64,000 nucleotides of DNA. It comes from Hephaestia sp. MAHUQ-44 (GTDB lineage Bacteria; Pseudomonadota; Alphaproteobacteria; Sphingomonadales; Sphingomonadaceae). Of the stretch, positions 51,691 to 60,195 are shown piece by piece. A program made the translations under genes and the position numbers. Position 1 is the first letter of the stretch; each line of letters opens with the position of its first letter. The stretch is from the NCBI RefSeq assembly GCF_023806085.1, contig NZ_JAMSLX010000004.1, positions 1 to 64,000 of the forward strand. The letters are read 5' to 3'. The notes under the pieces were generated by a model. The model was not told the origin of the DNA. It ran no database searches and saw only the letters and a list, made by a program, of their open reading frames with translations.

Positions 51691-52875
51691 ATGGCGTCGG
51701 CAATGCTCCGCGTGGTGACCCTTGCTACCCTGTTTCCCGATGCGACGCGCCCCAATTTCGGGGTGTTCGTCGAACGCCAGACGCTGGGGCTCGCCGCGCA
51801 TCCCGATGTCGATCTGCGGCTGGTTGCGCCGATCGGGCTGCCGCCCTGGCCGCTGGCGCGCCATCCGCGGTATCGCGCGCGCGGGGGGGTGCCCGAGCAT
51901 GAGATATGGAAGGGGCTGGAAACCCGGCGCCCGCGCTTCGTGACGCTGCCGGGGACGGGGGGGCGATGGCACGGCGCGGCGCTGGTGCGCGCGTTGGTGC
52001 CGATGCTCGATGCGCTGCGCGATGGCTTCGCCTTCGACGTGATCGACGCCGAATTCTTCTTTCCCGATGGGCCCGCAGCGGTGGCGCTTGGCCGGCGCTA
52101 CGGCGTGCCGGTGTCGATCAAGGCGCGCGGCGCCGATATCCACCATTGGGGGCACGGCCTCACGGCGGGGCAGGTGATCGCCGCCGGGCAAGCGGCGGAC
52201 GGGATGCTCGCGGTGTCCGAGGCGATGAAGCGCGACATGGTGGCGCTTGGCCTGCCCGAAGCGCGCATCCGCGTGCATCGCACGGGGGTCGATCTCGATC
52301 GCTTCGCGCCGCTCGATCGCACCGTCGCCAAGGCCGCGCTCGGCGTGGCGGGGCCGCTCGTCGTGTCGATCGGCGCGCTGATCGAGCGCAAGGGGCATGC
52401 GATCGTCATCGAAGCGATGCGCGCGGTGCCCGATGCGACCTTATGGATCGCGGGCGAGGGCCCTGAACGGGGCCGGCTCGAGGCGCTGATCGCGCGGTTG
52501 GGGCTGGCGGCAAGGGTCCGCCTGCTCGGCGCGGTCCCGCATGACGATCTGCCGCGGCTGATCGCGGCCGCCGATGTCAGCGCGCTCGCGTCATCGTCCG
52601 AAGGGCTTGCCAATGCCTGGGTCGAATCGCTCGCTTGCGGCACCCCGGTGGTGATCACCGATGCGGGCGGCGCGCGCGAACTGGTGCGTGACGAGCATGC
52701 GGGGCGCGTCGTTGCGCGCGGGGCGCCCGCTTTTGCGGCGGCGATTCGCGATCTGCTCGCGCATCCGCCATCGCCGCTCGCGGTGCGTCAGGCGGCGCTG
52801 CCCTTCACCTGGGAGGCGAACACCGCCGCACTTTATGCGCATTTATCAGGACTGGTCGCGCAGCGCAGGGTTTGA
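51691..52875 (+). CDS. Family 4 glycosyltransferase
   Basis: This 394-residue GT-B enzyme has an N-terminal acceptor domain (TLFPDATRPNFGVFVERQT, VSIKARGADIHHWG). The C-terminal donor domain holds the GT4 motif SIGALIERKGHAIVIEAM, then ASSSEGLANAWVESLACGTP with the conserved Glu pair region. The role is in envelope polysaccharide synthesis by inference; the sugar is unknown. It is divergent from dedA. Confidence 0.92.
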   Translation: MASAMLRVVTLATLFPDATRPNFGVFVERQTLGLAAHPDVDLRLVAPIGLPPWPLARHPRYRARGGVPEHEIWKGLETRRPRFVTLPGTGGRWHGAALVRALVPMLDALRDGFAFDVIDAEFFFPDGPAAVALGRRYGVPVSIKARGADIHHWGHGLTAGQVIAAGQAADGMLAVSEAMKRDMVALGLPEARIRVHRTGVDLDRFAPLDRTVAKAALGVAGPLVVSIGALIERKGHAIVIEAMRAVPDATLWIAGEGPERGRLEALIARLGLAARVRLLGAVPHDDLPRLIAAADVSALASSSEGLANAWVESLACGTPVVITDAGGARELVRDEHAGRVVARGAPAFAAAIRDLLAHPPSPLAVRQAALPFTWEANTAALYAHLSGLVAQRRV

Positions 52876-52930
52876 TCCACTTATGTGGAGCGGGCTGGTG
52901 CCGCCACTGTTTCAGGGAACCTGAAACGGA

Positions 52931-53305
52931 TTATAACGGATAAAAGGCGCCGACGATCTCGCGGCCCTCGGCGCGTAGCACACCCCAGGTACGCGCGGCG
53001 GCGCGGCTCGACATCGCCTCGACCCCGATCCCGCGGGCTTCGATTGCGGCGATCAACGCGGGCGCGGGGCGGACGAGATCGGCGCCGGTGCCGAGCAGCA
53101 GAAACTCGGGCGCCGGATCGCGGTTGAGGATCGCATCGAGATCCGCCACGGCCAACGCCGCGAGCGGGGGCGGCGTCCAGTCGGTCGCCGCCTCGGGCGT
53201 GATCATCAGCGCGTGGTGGATCGCCTCGCCAACCTTGAACCCGCCTTCGGTGAAGCCGGTGACGATCGGGCCGCCGGCCCCCGCCTCACGGTCGATCCGC
53301 ATCAC
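52931..53305 (-). CDS. Mth938-like domain protein (NDUFAF3 relative)
   Basis: This protein of about 124 residues has ITPEAATDWTP, EFLLLGTGADLVRP, IEARGIGVEAMSSRAAARTW and NxL-like C-terminal strands, matching the Mth938 family. The human relative NDUFAF3 assembles complex I. In alphaproteobacteria the gene regularly follows secF, as here, where its start overlaps the secF stop by 4 bases. Start is ATGATG, so either Met is possible. Confidence 0.88.
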   Translation of the reverse strand: MMRIDREAGAGGPIVTGFTEGGFKVGEAIHHALMITPEAATDWTPPPLAALAVADLDAILNRDPAPEFLLLGTGADLVRPAPALIAAIEARGIGVEAMSSRAAARTWGVLRAEGREIVGAFYPL

Positions 53306-54276
53306 CCCCCGCTCTTGGGCCCGACGCGCTCGGCATTGGCGACCGCCCCCGGCTTGTCGATGGGGGGCTCGGCACGCAGGCCGAGCGTGATGAGCAGCGA
53401 CGACGAGACGTAGACCGACGAATAGGTGCCGACGATCACGCCGAGGATCATCACCGCGGTGAAACCACGCAGCACATGCCCGCCCCAGATCAGCAGCGCG
53501 CCCAGCGCGAGCAGGATCGTCACCGAGGTCATCACCGTGCGCGGCAGCGTCTCGTTGACCGAGAGGTTGACGATCTGGCGCATGTCCATCTTGCGATAGC
53601 GCCGCATGTTTTCCCGGATACGGTCATCGATCACGATCTTGTCGTTGATCGAATAGCCGACGATCGTCAGCACCGCGGCGACGATCGTGAGATCGAACAC
53701 CAGCCATTCTCGGAACAGCGCGAAGAAGCCCATCGCCATCAGCACGTCGTGCAGAATCGCGACCACGGTGGAGACACCGAATTGCCACTCGAATCGGAAC
53801 ATCGCGAACAGGCCGATCCCCACCACCGCGAGAATCACCGCAAGGATGCCATCGCGGACCAGTTCGCCCGAAACCTTGCCCGAGACGGTCGCATAGCGTG
53901 AAAAGGTGGCGCCCGGAAATTCGGCGGCAAGCGCGTTTTCGACCTTGCTCACGATCGCGTTGGTCGCGCCCTCGTCGGTGGTTTCGGGCGCGGGCAGGCG
54001 GATCGAGATCGTGCGCGGATCGCCGAATTGCTGGAGCGTCGCCTCGCCCACGTTGAGCTGTTCGATCGTCTTGCGCACCTCGTCGAGTGGCGGCGGCGAT
54101 TCGAACTTCTCCTCGATCATCAGCCCGCCGACGAAATCGACGCCCATGTTGAGCCCGCGTACGACAACGAGCGCGATCGCGGCGATCGTCAGCAGCGCGG
54201 TGATCGTGAACGCGGCGTGGCGCAGGCGGACGAAATCGATATTGGTATCGTCCGGAACCATTTTCAGAAGGCGCAT
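53302..54276 (-). CDS. secF: Protein translocase subunit SecF
   Basis: This 324-residue six-helix membrane protein works with SecD to pull proteins through SecYEG using proton motive force. It shows GVDFVGGLMIEEKF, the periplasmic P1-like domain, VVAILHDVLMAMG, and the conserved Arg/Asp segment YSINDKIVIDDRIRENMRR. It lies 85 bases downstream of secD, and that gap carries an imperfect hairpin. Confidence 0.96.
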   Translation of the reverse strand: MRLLKMVPDDTNIDFVRLRHAAFTITALLTIAAIALVVVRGLNMGVDFVGGLMIEEKFESPPPLDEVRKTIEQLNVGEATLQQFGDPRTISIRLPAPETTDEGATNAIVSKVENALAAEFPGATFSRYATVSGKVSGELVRDGILAVILAVVGIGLFAMFRFEWQFGVSTVVAILHDVLMAMGFFALFREWLVFDLTIVAAVLTIVGYSINDKIVIDDRIRENMRRYRKMDMRQIVNLSVNETLPRTVMTSVTILLALGALLIWGGHVLRGFTAVMILGVIVGTYSSVYVSSSLLITLGLRAEPPIDKPGAVANAERVGPKSGG

Positions 54277-54317
54277 GGCGACATCCTCGTCATGCCAGCC
54301 ACAGCCGACATCTCTTT

Positions 54318-54356
54318 GTCATGGGGAGCCCCCGGCTTTCGGTGGGATGATGGCAG
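54318..54356. repeat. Imperfect hairpin between secD and secF
   Basis: GTCATGGGGAGCCCCCGGCT and the following TTTCGGTGGGATGATGGC form an imperfect hairpin resembling family D repeats. It could modulate the relative expression of secF. Confidence 0.4.
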
Positions 54357-54361
54357 CATGG

Positions 54362-55963
54362 TCATATGTGAATATCGCTGGGGCGATTGCGGCGGAGCCA
54401 GATCGAGACCATCATCCGCGTGAAGGTGACGGCGGTGAACACCGACGTGGCGATCCCGATCAGCAGCACGATCGCGAAGCCTTTGATCGGGCCGGAGCCG
54501 AGCAGCAGCATGATGACACCCGCGATCGCATGGGTCACGTTCGCCTCGAAGATCGTGCGGCTGGCCTCCTTATAGCCTAGCTCGACCGCCTGGACGACGT
54601 TGCGTCCCCGATGGCGTTCCTCGCGGATGCGTTCGTTGATGAGCACGTTGGCATCGACCGCGGTGCCCACCGTCAGCACGAACCCGGCGATGCCGGGCAG
54701 CGTCAGCGTCGCGTTCATCAGCGCCATCACGCCGACGATGACGAACAGATTGATGATGACGGCGAGGTTCGCATAGACGCCGAACCGGCCGTAGGTGACG
54801 AACATGAAGACGATGACCGCGACGGTGGCGATCACCGAGGCCAGGATGCCCGCGCGGATCGAATCGGCGCCGAGATCGGGGCCGACGGTATGTTCCTCGA
54901 CCACCTTGAGCGGCACCGGCAGCTTGCCCGAGCGCAGCGCGATCGCAAGTTCGTTGGCGGTATCGACGGTGAAATTGCCGCTGATCATCGCCTTGCCGCC
55001 CATGATCGGCTCGTTGATCGACGGCGCCGAGATGACCTGATTGTCGAGGATCATCGCGAATTGCTTGCCGGTATTTTCGCGCGTGACGCGCGCGAAGCGC
55101 TTGCCGCCCTCACCGTTGAAGGTGATGTCGACGATCGGCGCGTTGGTCTGCGGCTCGAACGATTGCCGGGCGTCGACCAACTGGCTGCCTTCGATAATCG
55201 TCGCGCGCTTCACCGCGATCACCGGCGTGCCCATCGGGTTGCCGGGGTAGGGGACGATCTCGGAGCCGATCGGGGCGTTGCCCTTGGCGAGTTCGGCGGG
55301 GTCGGCATTCATGTCGACCATCTTGAATTCGAGCTTGGCGGTCTTGCCGAGCAGCGCCTTGAGCGCCTGCGGATCCTGCAGGCCCGGCACCTGCACGACG
55401 ATCCGGTCGCTGCCCTGCTGGATGATCGTCGGTTCCTTGGTGCCGAGTTCATCGATCCGGCGGCGCACGACCTCGGTCGCGTCGGCCATCGCGGTGGTGA
55501 TCGCCTCGGTCAGCCCGGCCTGGGTGGGGGTGAGCACGAAGCGCGAGGTATCGACGACCTCGACATTCCACTGGCGCTGGCCGGTCATCCCCGCGCCGCT
55601 GCCGGTGATCCCGAGCAGGCGTTCACGCGCGGCATCGACCTGGCTCGCGTCGCGCACCATGAAGCTGAGCTTGCCGCCGCGAATCGAGATGTCGCCGATG
55701 CCGATGCGCGGTTGGGTGCGGCGCATTTCGGCCTGCACCTGCTCGCGCATCTGTTCGAGCCGCGAGCTGGCGAGATCCTTGGTATCGGCCTCGAGCAGCA
55801 GATAGCTGCCGCCGGCAAGGTCGAGACCCAGATTGACCCGCGGATGCGGGATCGGCCATTTGGCGGTCTGTTCTTCGGGGAAGAAGCTCGGTACCGCCAA
55901 CAGCATCAGCGCCACAATGAAGGCGACGATCGAGGTGATCTTCCAGCGCGGAAAATCGAGCAT
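54362..55963 (-). CDS. secD: Protein translocase subunit SecD
   Basis: This 533-residue membrane protein has an N-terminal helix (MLDFPRWKITSIVAFIVALM), a large periplasmic region (about 45-350: DLAGGSYLLLEA, and VQVPGLQDPQALKALLGKTA) and five C-terminal helices with GTAVDANVLINERIREE. It forms the SecDF complex. Its start lies 1 base after the yajC stop. The ATG at 55963 is the family start. Confidence 0.96.
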   Translation of the reverse strand: MLDFPRWKITSIVAFIVALMLLAVPSFFPEEQTAKWPIPHPRVNLGLDLAGGSYLLLEADTKDLASSRLEQMREQVQAEMRRTQPRIGIGDISIRGGKLSFMVRDASQVDAARERLLGITGSGAGMTGQRQWNVEVVDTSRFVLTPTQAGLTEAITTAMADATEVVRRRIDELGTKEPTIIQQGSDRIVVQVPGLQDPQALKALLGKTAKLEFKMVDMNADPAELAKGNAPIGSEIVPYPGNPMGTPVIAVKRATIIEGSQLVDARQSFEPQTNAPIVDITFNGEGGKRFARVTRENTGKQFAMILDNQVISAPSINEPIMGGKAMISGNFTVDTANELAIALRSGKLPVPLKVVEEHTVGPDLGADSIRAGILASVIATVAVIVFMFVTYGRFGVYANLAVIINLFVIVGVMALMNATLTLPGIAGFVLTVGTAVDANVLINERIREERHRGRNVVQAVELGYKEASRTIFEANVTHAIAGVIMLLLGSGPIKGFAIVLLIGIATSVFTAVTFTRMMVSIWLRRNRPSDIHI

Positions 55964-55964
55964 A

Positions 55965-56303
55965 TCAGTCGTTCGCCGGCTTGCCGCCACGCGCGGCGAC
56001 GGCCGCGAGCGTCGATTTGACGACCTTGATCTTGACCCCGGCGGCGATCTCGACCTCGACGAACAGATCGTCGACCTTGGTCACCTTGCCGACGATCCCG
56101 CCGCCGGTGGTCACTTCGTCGCCCTTCTTCACCGCGGCGACCGACGCCTGCAGTTCCTTCATCCGCTTCGACTGCGGCCGAATCATCAGGAAATAGAACG
56201 CGATGAAGATAAGGACGAGGGGGGCGAACGACAGGATCGAGCCGGCGGCGCCTGCGTCGGAGACCGCACCGGCGGCCTGGGCATAAGCTGGAGTTGCGAA
56301 CAT
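55965..56303 (-). CDS. yajC: Preprotein translocase subunit YajC
   Basis: This 112-residue single-pass protein begins with an Ala-rich leader (MFATPAYAQAAGAV), has one membrane helix with FYFLMIRPQSKRMKE, and a soluble tail GDEVTTGGGIVGKVTKVDD. It associates with SecDF. It is the first gene of the leftward yajC-secD-secF-Mth938 operon, divergent from the sugar transport cluster. Confidence 0.95.
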   Translation of the reverse strand: MFATPAYAQAAGAVSDAGAAGSILSFAPLVLIFIAFYFLMIRPQSKRMKELQASVAAVKKGDEVTTGGGIVGKVTKVDDLFVEVEIAAGVKIKVVKSTLAAVAARGGKPAND

Positions 56304-56464
56304 AGGATCCTGAAGGCTGGAACGCGGGCGAAAGTACCCGCAAGGTCAAGCGGCGGGCGCTATCATCATCACGGCGGGTGCGCAATATCTGCGGGCGGCC
56401 GCCCCTTGCCAGCGACGGGGCGAGCGCGCATCACCCACGGCTCAATCGCGCGGGAGAGGCGGAT

Positions 56465-57607
56465 ATGGCGGACGTCCGGCTGACGGGCGTGTGCAAGGCG
56501 TTCGGCGATACCATGGTGCTCGATCAGGTCGATCTTGCGGTCGCCGATGGCGAGTTCGTGGTGATCGTCGGGCCGTCGGGGTGTGGCAAATCGACGCTGC
56601 TGCGCGTGATCGCGGGGCTCGACGCGGCCGACGCGGGGTCGGTCGCGATCGCTGGCGCCGCGGTCGATCACCTGCCGCCCGCCGCGCGCGGCATCGCGAT
56701 GGTGTTCCAATCCTATGCGCTCTATCCGCATATGAGCGTGCGCGGGAATTTGGCGTTCGCGCTGCGGATGCAGCGGTTGCCGCGCGCCGAGATTCGCGCC
56801 GCCGTCGACGCCGCCGCCGCGACGCTCGGGCTCACCGACCTGCTCGATCGCCGGCCGGGCGCGCTGTCGGGCGGGCAGCGCCAGCGGGTCGCGATCGGCC
56901 GGGCGATCGTGCGCAAGCCGCGCGTGTTCCTGTTCGACGAGCCACTGTCCAACCTCGACGCCGCGCTGCGGGTGAAGATGCGCTACGAATTCGCGGCGCT
57001 CCACCGCGACCTCGGGGCGACGATGCTCTACGTGACCCACGACCAGATCGAGGCGATGACGCTCGCCGATCGCATTGTCGTGCTCAACCATGGCCGGATC
57101 GAGCAGATCGGGACGCCGCAGGCGCTGTACGATCGGCCCGCGACGCGTTTCGTCGCCGGGTTCATCGGCACGCCGCGGATGAATATGGTCGCCGCGACGG
57201 TGCACGAGACGGGCCCTGATGCCACGCGCTTCGCGCTCGCCGATGGCGTGCTGCTCGACGGGCCGGTACTGGCGGGGGTTGCGCCTGGCACGCCGGTATC
57301 GATCGGTATCCGCCCCGAACATGTCGCCGAGGCCGGCGCCAACGCCCGCGAGGGGCGGGTGCGCTTCGTCGAATCGGTCGGCGCCACGCATATCGTGCAT
57401 CTCGATCTGCCCGGTTTCGCCGAGCCGCTGCTGATGACCACCACCGCGCACCCCACACCCGGCGCGATGATGACGGTGGCCTTGCCGCCCGAGCATTTGC
57501 ATCTGTTCGGTGCCGACGGCATGGCGTTGGCGGGCGCGGGGGATGGCGGACCGCCGCAAAAAGATTCTTGGCGTGGGGCCGGGAACCGGCTTAGATGCGG
57601 GTTATGA
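56465..57607 (+). CDS. Sugar ABC transporter ATP-binding protein (MalK/UgpC type)
   Basis: This 380-residue ATPase has Walker A GPSGCGKST, Q-loop FQSYALYPHMSV, signature LSGGQRQRVAIGRAIV and Walker B VFLFDEPLSNLDA. The C-terminal TOBE/OB domains (about 240-360, with SIGIRPEHV) are typical of carbohydrate uptake systems. It would energise the two permeases encoded 2.6 kb downstream. A LacI-type operator overlaps its stop codon. The last 15 residues look unconserved. Confidence 0.92.
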   Translation: MADVRLTGVCKAFGDTMVLDQVDLAVADGEFVVIVGPSGCGKSTLLRVIAGLDAADAGSVAIAGAAVDHLPPAARGIAMVFQSYALYPHMSVRGNLAFALRMQRLPRAEIRAAVDAAAATLGLTDLLDRRPGALSGGQRQRVAIGRAIVRKPRVFLFDEPLSNLDAALRVKMRYEFAALHRDLGATMLYVTHDQIEAMTLADRIVVLNHGRIEQIGTPQALYDRPATRFVAGFIGTPRMNMVAATVHETGPDATRFALADGVLLDGPVLAGVAPGTPVSIGIRPEHVAEAGANAREGRVRFVESVGATHIVHLDLPGFAEPLLMTTTAHPTPGAMMTVALPPEHLHLFGADGMALAGAGDGGPPQKDSWRGAGNRLRCGL

Positions 57608-57618
57608 AAACGGTTACA
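57605..57618 (+). promoter_or_regulatory. Candidate LacI-family operator
   Basis: TGAAAACGGTTACA is an imperfect dyad with the central CG typical of LacI/GalR operators. It starts at the stop codon of the ATPase gene, 48 bases before the LacI-type gene. The position suits repression of lacI and the downstream transport genes. Confidence 0.55.
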
Positions 57619-57665
57619 CGGCTGTGCCCGCGGTGCTGTTGAACGACTTTCGGGGGGATGGCGCC

Positions 57666-58679
57666 GTGGCTAGCGGAACCGCCACGATCAGGGATGTTGC
57701 GCGCGCCGCGGAGGTATCGGTGGCGTCGGCATCGCGCGCGCTGAACGGGCACCACAGCGTGACCCCGGCGACGCGGGAGCGGGTGCTGTCGGCCGCGCGG
57801 GCGCTCAATTACGTACCGCATATCGGCGCGCGCAGCCTCTCGACGCGGCGCTCGAACACGATCGGTGTCGTGCTGCCCGATCTGTTCGGCGAATTCTTCT
57901 CCGAGATCATCCGCGGCATCGATCTGGCGGCGCATCGGCGCGGCCTGCAACTCCTGCTCTCCAACATGCATGGCAGTGCCGACGAAACCGCGCTCGCGAT
58001 CCGCGCGATGCGCGGGCGGGTCGATGGGCTGCTAGTGATGTCGCCCGATATCGAGGCCGATTTTCTGGCGGCCAATCTGCCGTCGGCGCTGCCCGTCGTG
58101 GTGATGGGCGCGCGGCTCGACGGCACGGGGCACGCGTCGATCGTCATCGACAACCATGCCGGGGCGTGGGCGGCGGTCGAGCATCTGGTGGCGCAAGGGT
58201 GCACGCGGCTCGCGCATATCGCCGGGCCGGCCGACAATGAAGATGCGCTCGAACGCGTTCGCGGCTTTCGCGAGGCGACGCGCGCGTTGCTCGGCGACGC
58301 GGCGCCGCTCGTGCTGCCGGGCGATTTCTCGGAAGACGCGGGCGTCGCCGCGGCCGGGGCGCTACTGGCGCGCGGCGAGATCGACGGCGTGTTCGCGGCG
58401 AACGACATCATGGCGATCGCGTGCATGGTCACGCTGATCGAGGCCGGGATCGCGGTGCCCGAGCAGATCGCGATGATCGGCTTCGACGACGTGCCGACCG
58501 CGCGGTTCGTGACCCCGCGGCTGAGCACGATGGCGATCCGCATCGCCGATCTCGGCGCGCGCGCGCTCGATCGGCTGGTCGAGGCGATCGATGATCCGTC
58601 GGCGCGCGCGGGGGAACCCGATCATGTGATGCCCGAGTTGCTGGTTCGTGCCTCGAGCCTGCGCGGTGGGCGACCGTGA
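57666..58679 (+). CDS. LacI-family transcriptional regulator
   Basis: This 337-residue repressor begins at a GTG (after GGGGGGATGG) directly before the helix-turn-helix ATIRDVARAAEVSVASASRA, followed by the hinge region PHIGARSLSTRRSNTIGVVL and a periplasmic-binding-protein-like sensor domain. It lies between the ATPase and binding-protein genes and probably controls the beta-glucoside cluster in response to the imported sugar. The frame is open upstream, but that part overlaps the ATPase gene and lacks homology. Confidence 0.92.
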   Translation: MASGTATIRDVARAAEVSVASASRALNGHHSVTPATRERVLSAARALNYVPHIGARSLSTRRSNTIGVVLPDLFGEFFSEIIRGIDLAAHRRGLQLLLSNMHGSADETALAIRAMRGRVDGLLVMSPDIEADFLAANLPSALPVVVMGARLDGTGHASIVIDNHAGAWAAVEHLVAQGCTRLAHIAGPADNEDALERVRGFREATRALLGDAAPLVLPGDFSEDAGVAAAGALLARGEIDGVFAANDIMAIACMVTLIEAGIAVPEQIAMIGFDDVPTARFVTPRLSTMAIRIADLGARALDRLVEAIDDPSARAGEPDHVMPELLVRASSLRGGRP

Positions 58680-58683
58680 CCCC

Positions 58684-60066
58684 TTGAGCACCTTGCCCAA
58701 AAGCGTGCTGGCGCTCGCGCTGGCGCTGCTGCTGGGCAGTTGTGGGCGTGCCTCGGACAAAATCGTCCTCACGCTGTGGGCGATGGGGCGCGAAGGCGAG
58801 GTGATCGGCGCGCTGATCGCGGGGTTCGAGGCGCAGCATCCCGACATCGAGGTGCGCGTCACCGCGCTGCCCAACAACGGCGCGCACGAGAAATTGCTGA
58901 CCGGGTTCGCGGGCGATTCGCTCCCCGACATGGCGCAGATGGGCAATACTTGGGTGCCCGAATTCGAGGCGCTGGGCGCGCTGGTGCCGCTCGATGCGCG
59001 CGTGGCCGCGACGCCGGCGATCGACCGCGCCGATTATGTCGAGGGCGTGTGGGCGAGCAATGTGATCGACGGACGGCTCTACGGCCTGCCCTGGTATGTC
59101 GATACGCGGCTGCTGTTCTACCGCCGCGACATCCTGAAGCGCGCGGGCTTCGATACGCCGCCTGTCACCTGGGCCGAATGGCGGCGGCAGATGGTGGCGA
59201 TCAAGAAGCAGGCGCCGCCGGGGCGCTATGCCGCCTATTTCCCGCTCAACGAATATGAGCCGCTTCAGGTGCTGGGGCTTCAGGCGCCCGAGCCGATGGT
59301 GACCGATGACGGCCATGGCAATTTCGAGAGCGCGGGCTTCGAGCGGGCGCTGGGCTTTTATCTCGACACGATCCGTTCGGGGCTGGCGCCGGCGTGGACC
59401 AGCACGCAGGTCGCCAATGTCTGGGACGAGTTCGATCGGGGCCGCTTCGCTTTCTATATCAGCGGGCCGTGGCAGATCGGCGAGTTCCGCCGCCGCCTGC
59501 CGCGCGAGCGCCAGCAAAACTGGGCCACCGCGCCGATGCCGGGCCCCGACGGGCCGGGGGTGTCGACGGCAGGCGGATCGAGCCTCGTGATCTTCCGCCA
59601 TTCGGATCGGCAGGACGCGGCGTGGCAATTGATCACCTATCTATCGCGGCCCGAGGTGCAGCGGCGGCTGCACGCGCTGACCGGCGATCTGCCGTCGCGG
59701 CATAGTGCCTGGAGTGGACTCGCCCCCGATGCGCCCGAACGCGCCTTCGCCGAACAACTGACGAGGCTCCGGCCCAGCCCCAAAGTGCCCGAATGGGAGC
59801 GGATCGCAACCGAGATGCGGCTCGTCGCCGAGGCGGCCGCGCATCGAGATACCCCGGTAGCGCAGGTGGCAGCCGAGATCGATGCGCGCGCCGACGCGAT
59901 CCTCGCCAAACGGCGCTGGATGCTGGCGCGGGAGGCGAAAGAGGCGCCGACCACCACGCCGTTCGCCCTGAGCTTGCCGAAGGGCCGTTCTTCTTCGCGG
60001 GCGCCGACGGAAAGAACGGTGCTTCGACGAGCTCAGCACGAACGGGGTGGAGGGAACCGCGCATGA
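58684..60066 (+). CDS. Sugar ABC transporter substrate-binding lipoprotein
   Basis: This protein of about 460 residues is of the family 1 extracellular solute-binding type. The lipobox LLLGSC follows a short hydrophobic signal. TTG 58684 gives the most compact signal; GTG 58666 and ATG 58648 are alternatives. Binding-domain blocks are LWAMGREGEVIGALIAGFE, YGLPWYVDTRLLFYRRDIL and FYISGPWQIGEFRR. Homology appears to end near AREAKEAP. The last 35 or so residues (PFALSLPKGRSSS onward) are encoded by a family A REP-like repeat and are probably not functional. Confidence 0.9.
   Translation: MSTLPKSVLALALALLLGSCGRASDKIVLTLWAMGREGEVIGALIAGFEAQHPDIEVRVTALPNNGAHEKLLTGFAGDSLPDMAQMGNTWVPEFEALGALVPLDARVAATPAIDRADYVEGVWASNVIDGRLYGLPWYVDTRLLFYRRDILKRAGFDTPPVTWAEWRRQMVAIKKQAPPGRYAAYFPLNEYEPLQVLGLQAPEPMVTDDGHGNFESAGFERALGFYLDTIRSGLAPAWTSTQVANVWDEFDRGRFAFYISGPWQIGEFRRRLPRERQQNWATAPMPGPDGPGVSTAGGSSLVIFRHSDRQDAAWQLITYLSRPEVQRRLHALTGDLPSRHSAWSGLAPDAPERAFAEQLTRLRPSPKVPEWERIATEMRLVAEAAAHRDTPVAQVAAEIDARADAILAKRRWMLAREAKEAPTTTPFALSLPKGRSSSRAPTERTVLRRAQHERGGGNRA
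59959..60046. repeat. REP-like palindrome, family A, inside the 3' end of the binding-protein gene
   Basis: CCGTTCGCCCTGAGCTTGCC and CGACGAGCTCAGCACGAACGG face each other around GGAAAGAACGG. The copy keeps the reading frame open, so it adds coding sequence to the gene. Confidence 0.85.
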
Positions 60067-60095
60067 ACCGCGCTGCCGTGCCACCTCCTCCGTTA

Positions 60096-60174
60096 CCCCG
60101 GACTCGTTCCGGGGGCCAACGTGCCCCGAGCGTGGACGCGCGCGGCGGGTTGGATGCCGGAACGAGTCCGGCAT
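60096..60174. repeat. Two REP-like hairpins, family D
   Basis: CCCCGGACTCGTTCCGGGG (60096-60114) and ATGCCGGAACGAGTCCGGCAT (60154-60174) are facing hairpins of the same type. They fill most of the 130-base gap between the binding-protein and permease genes. Confidence 0.75.
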
Positions 60175-60195
60175 GACGGGGCGGAGTGCCCCCAC

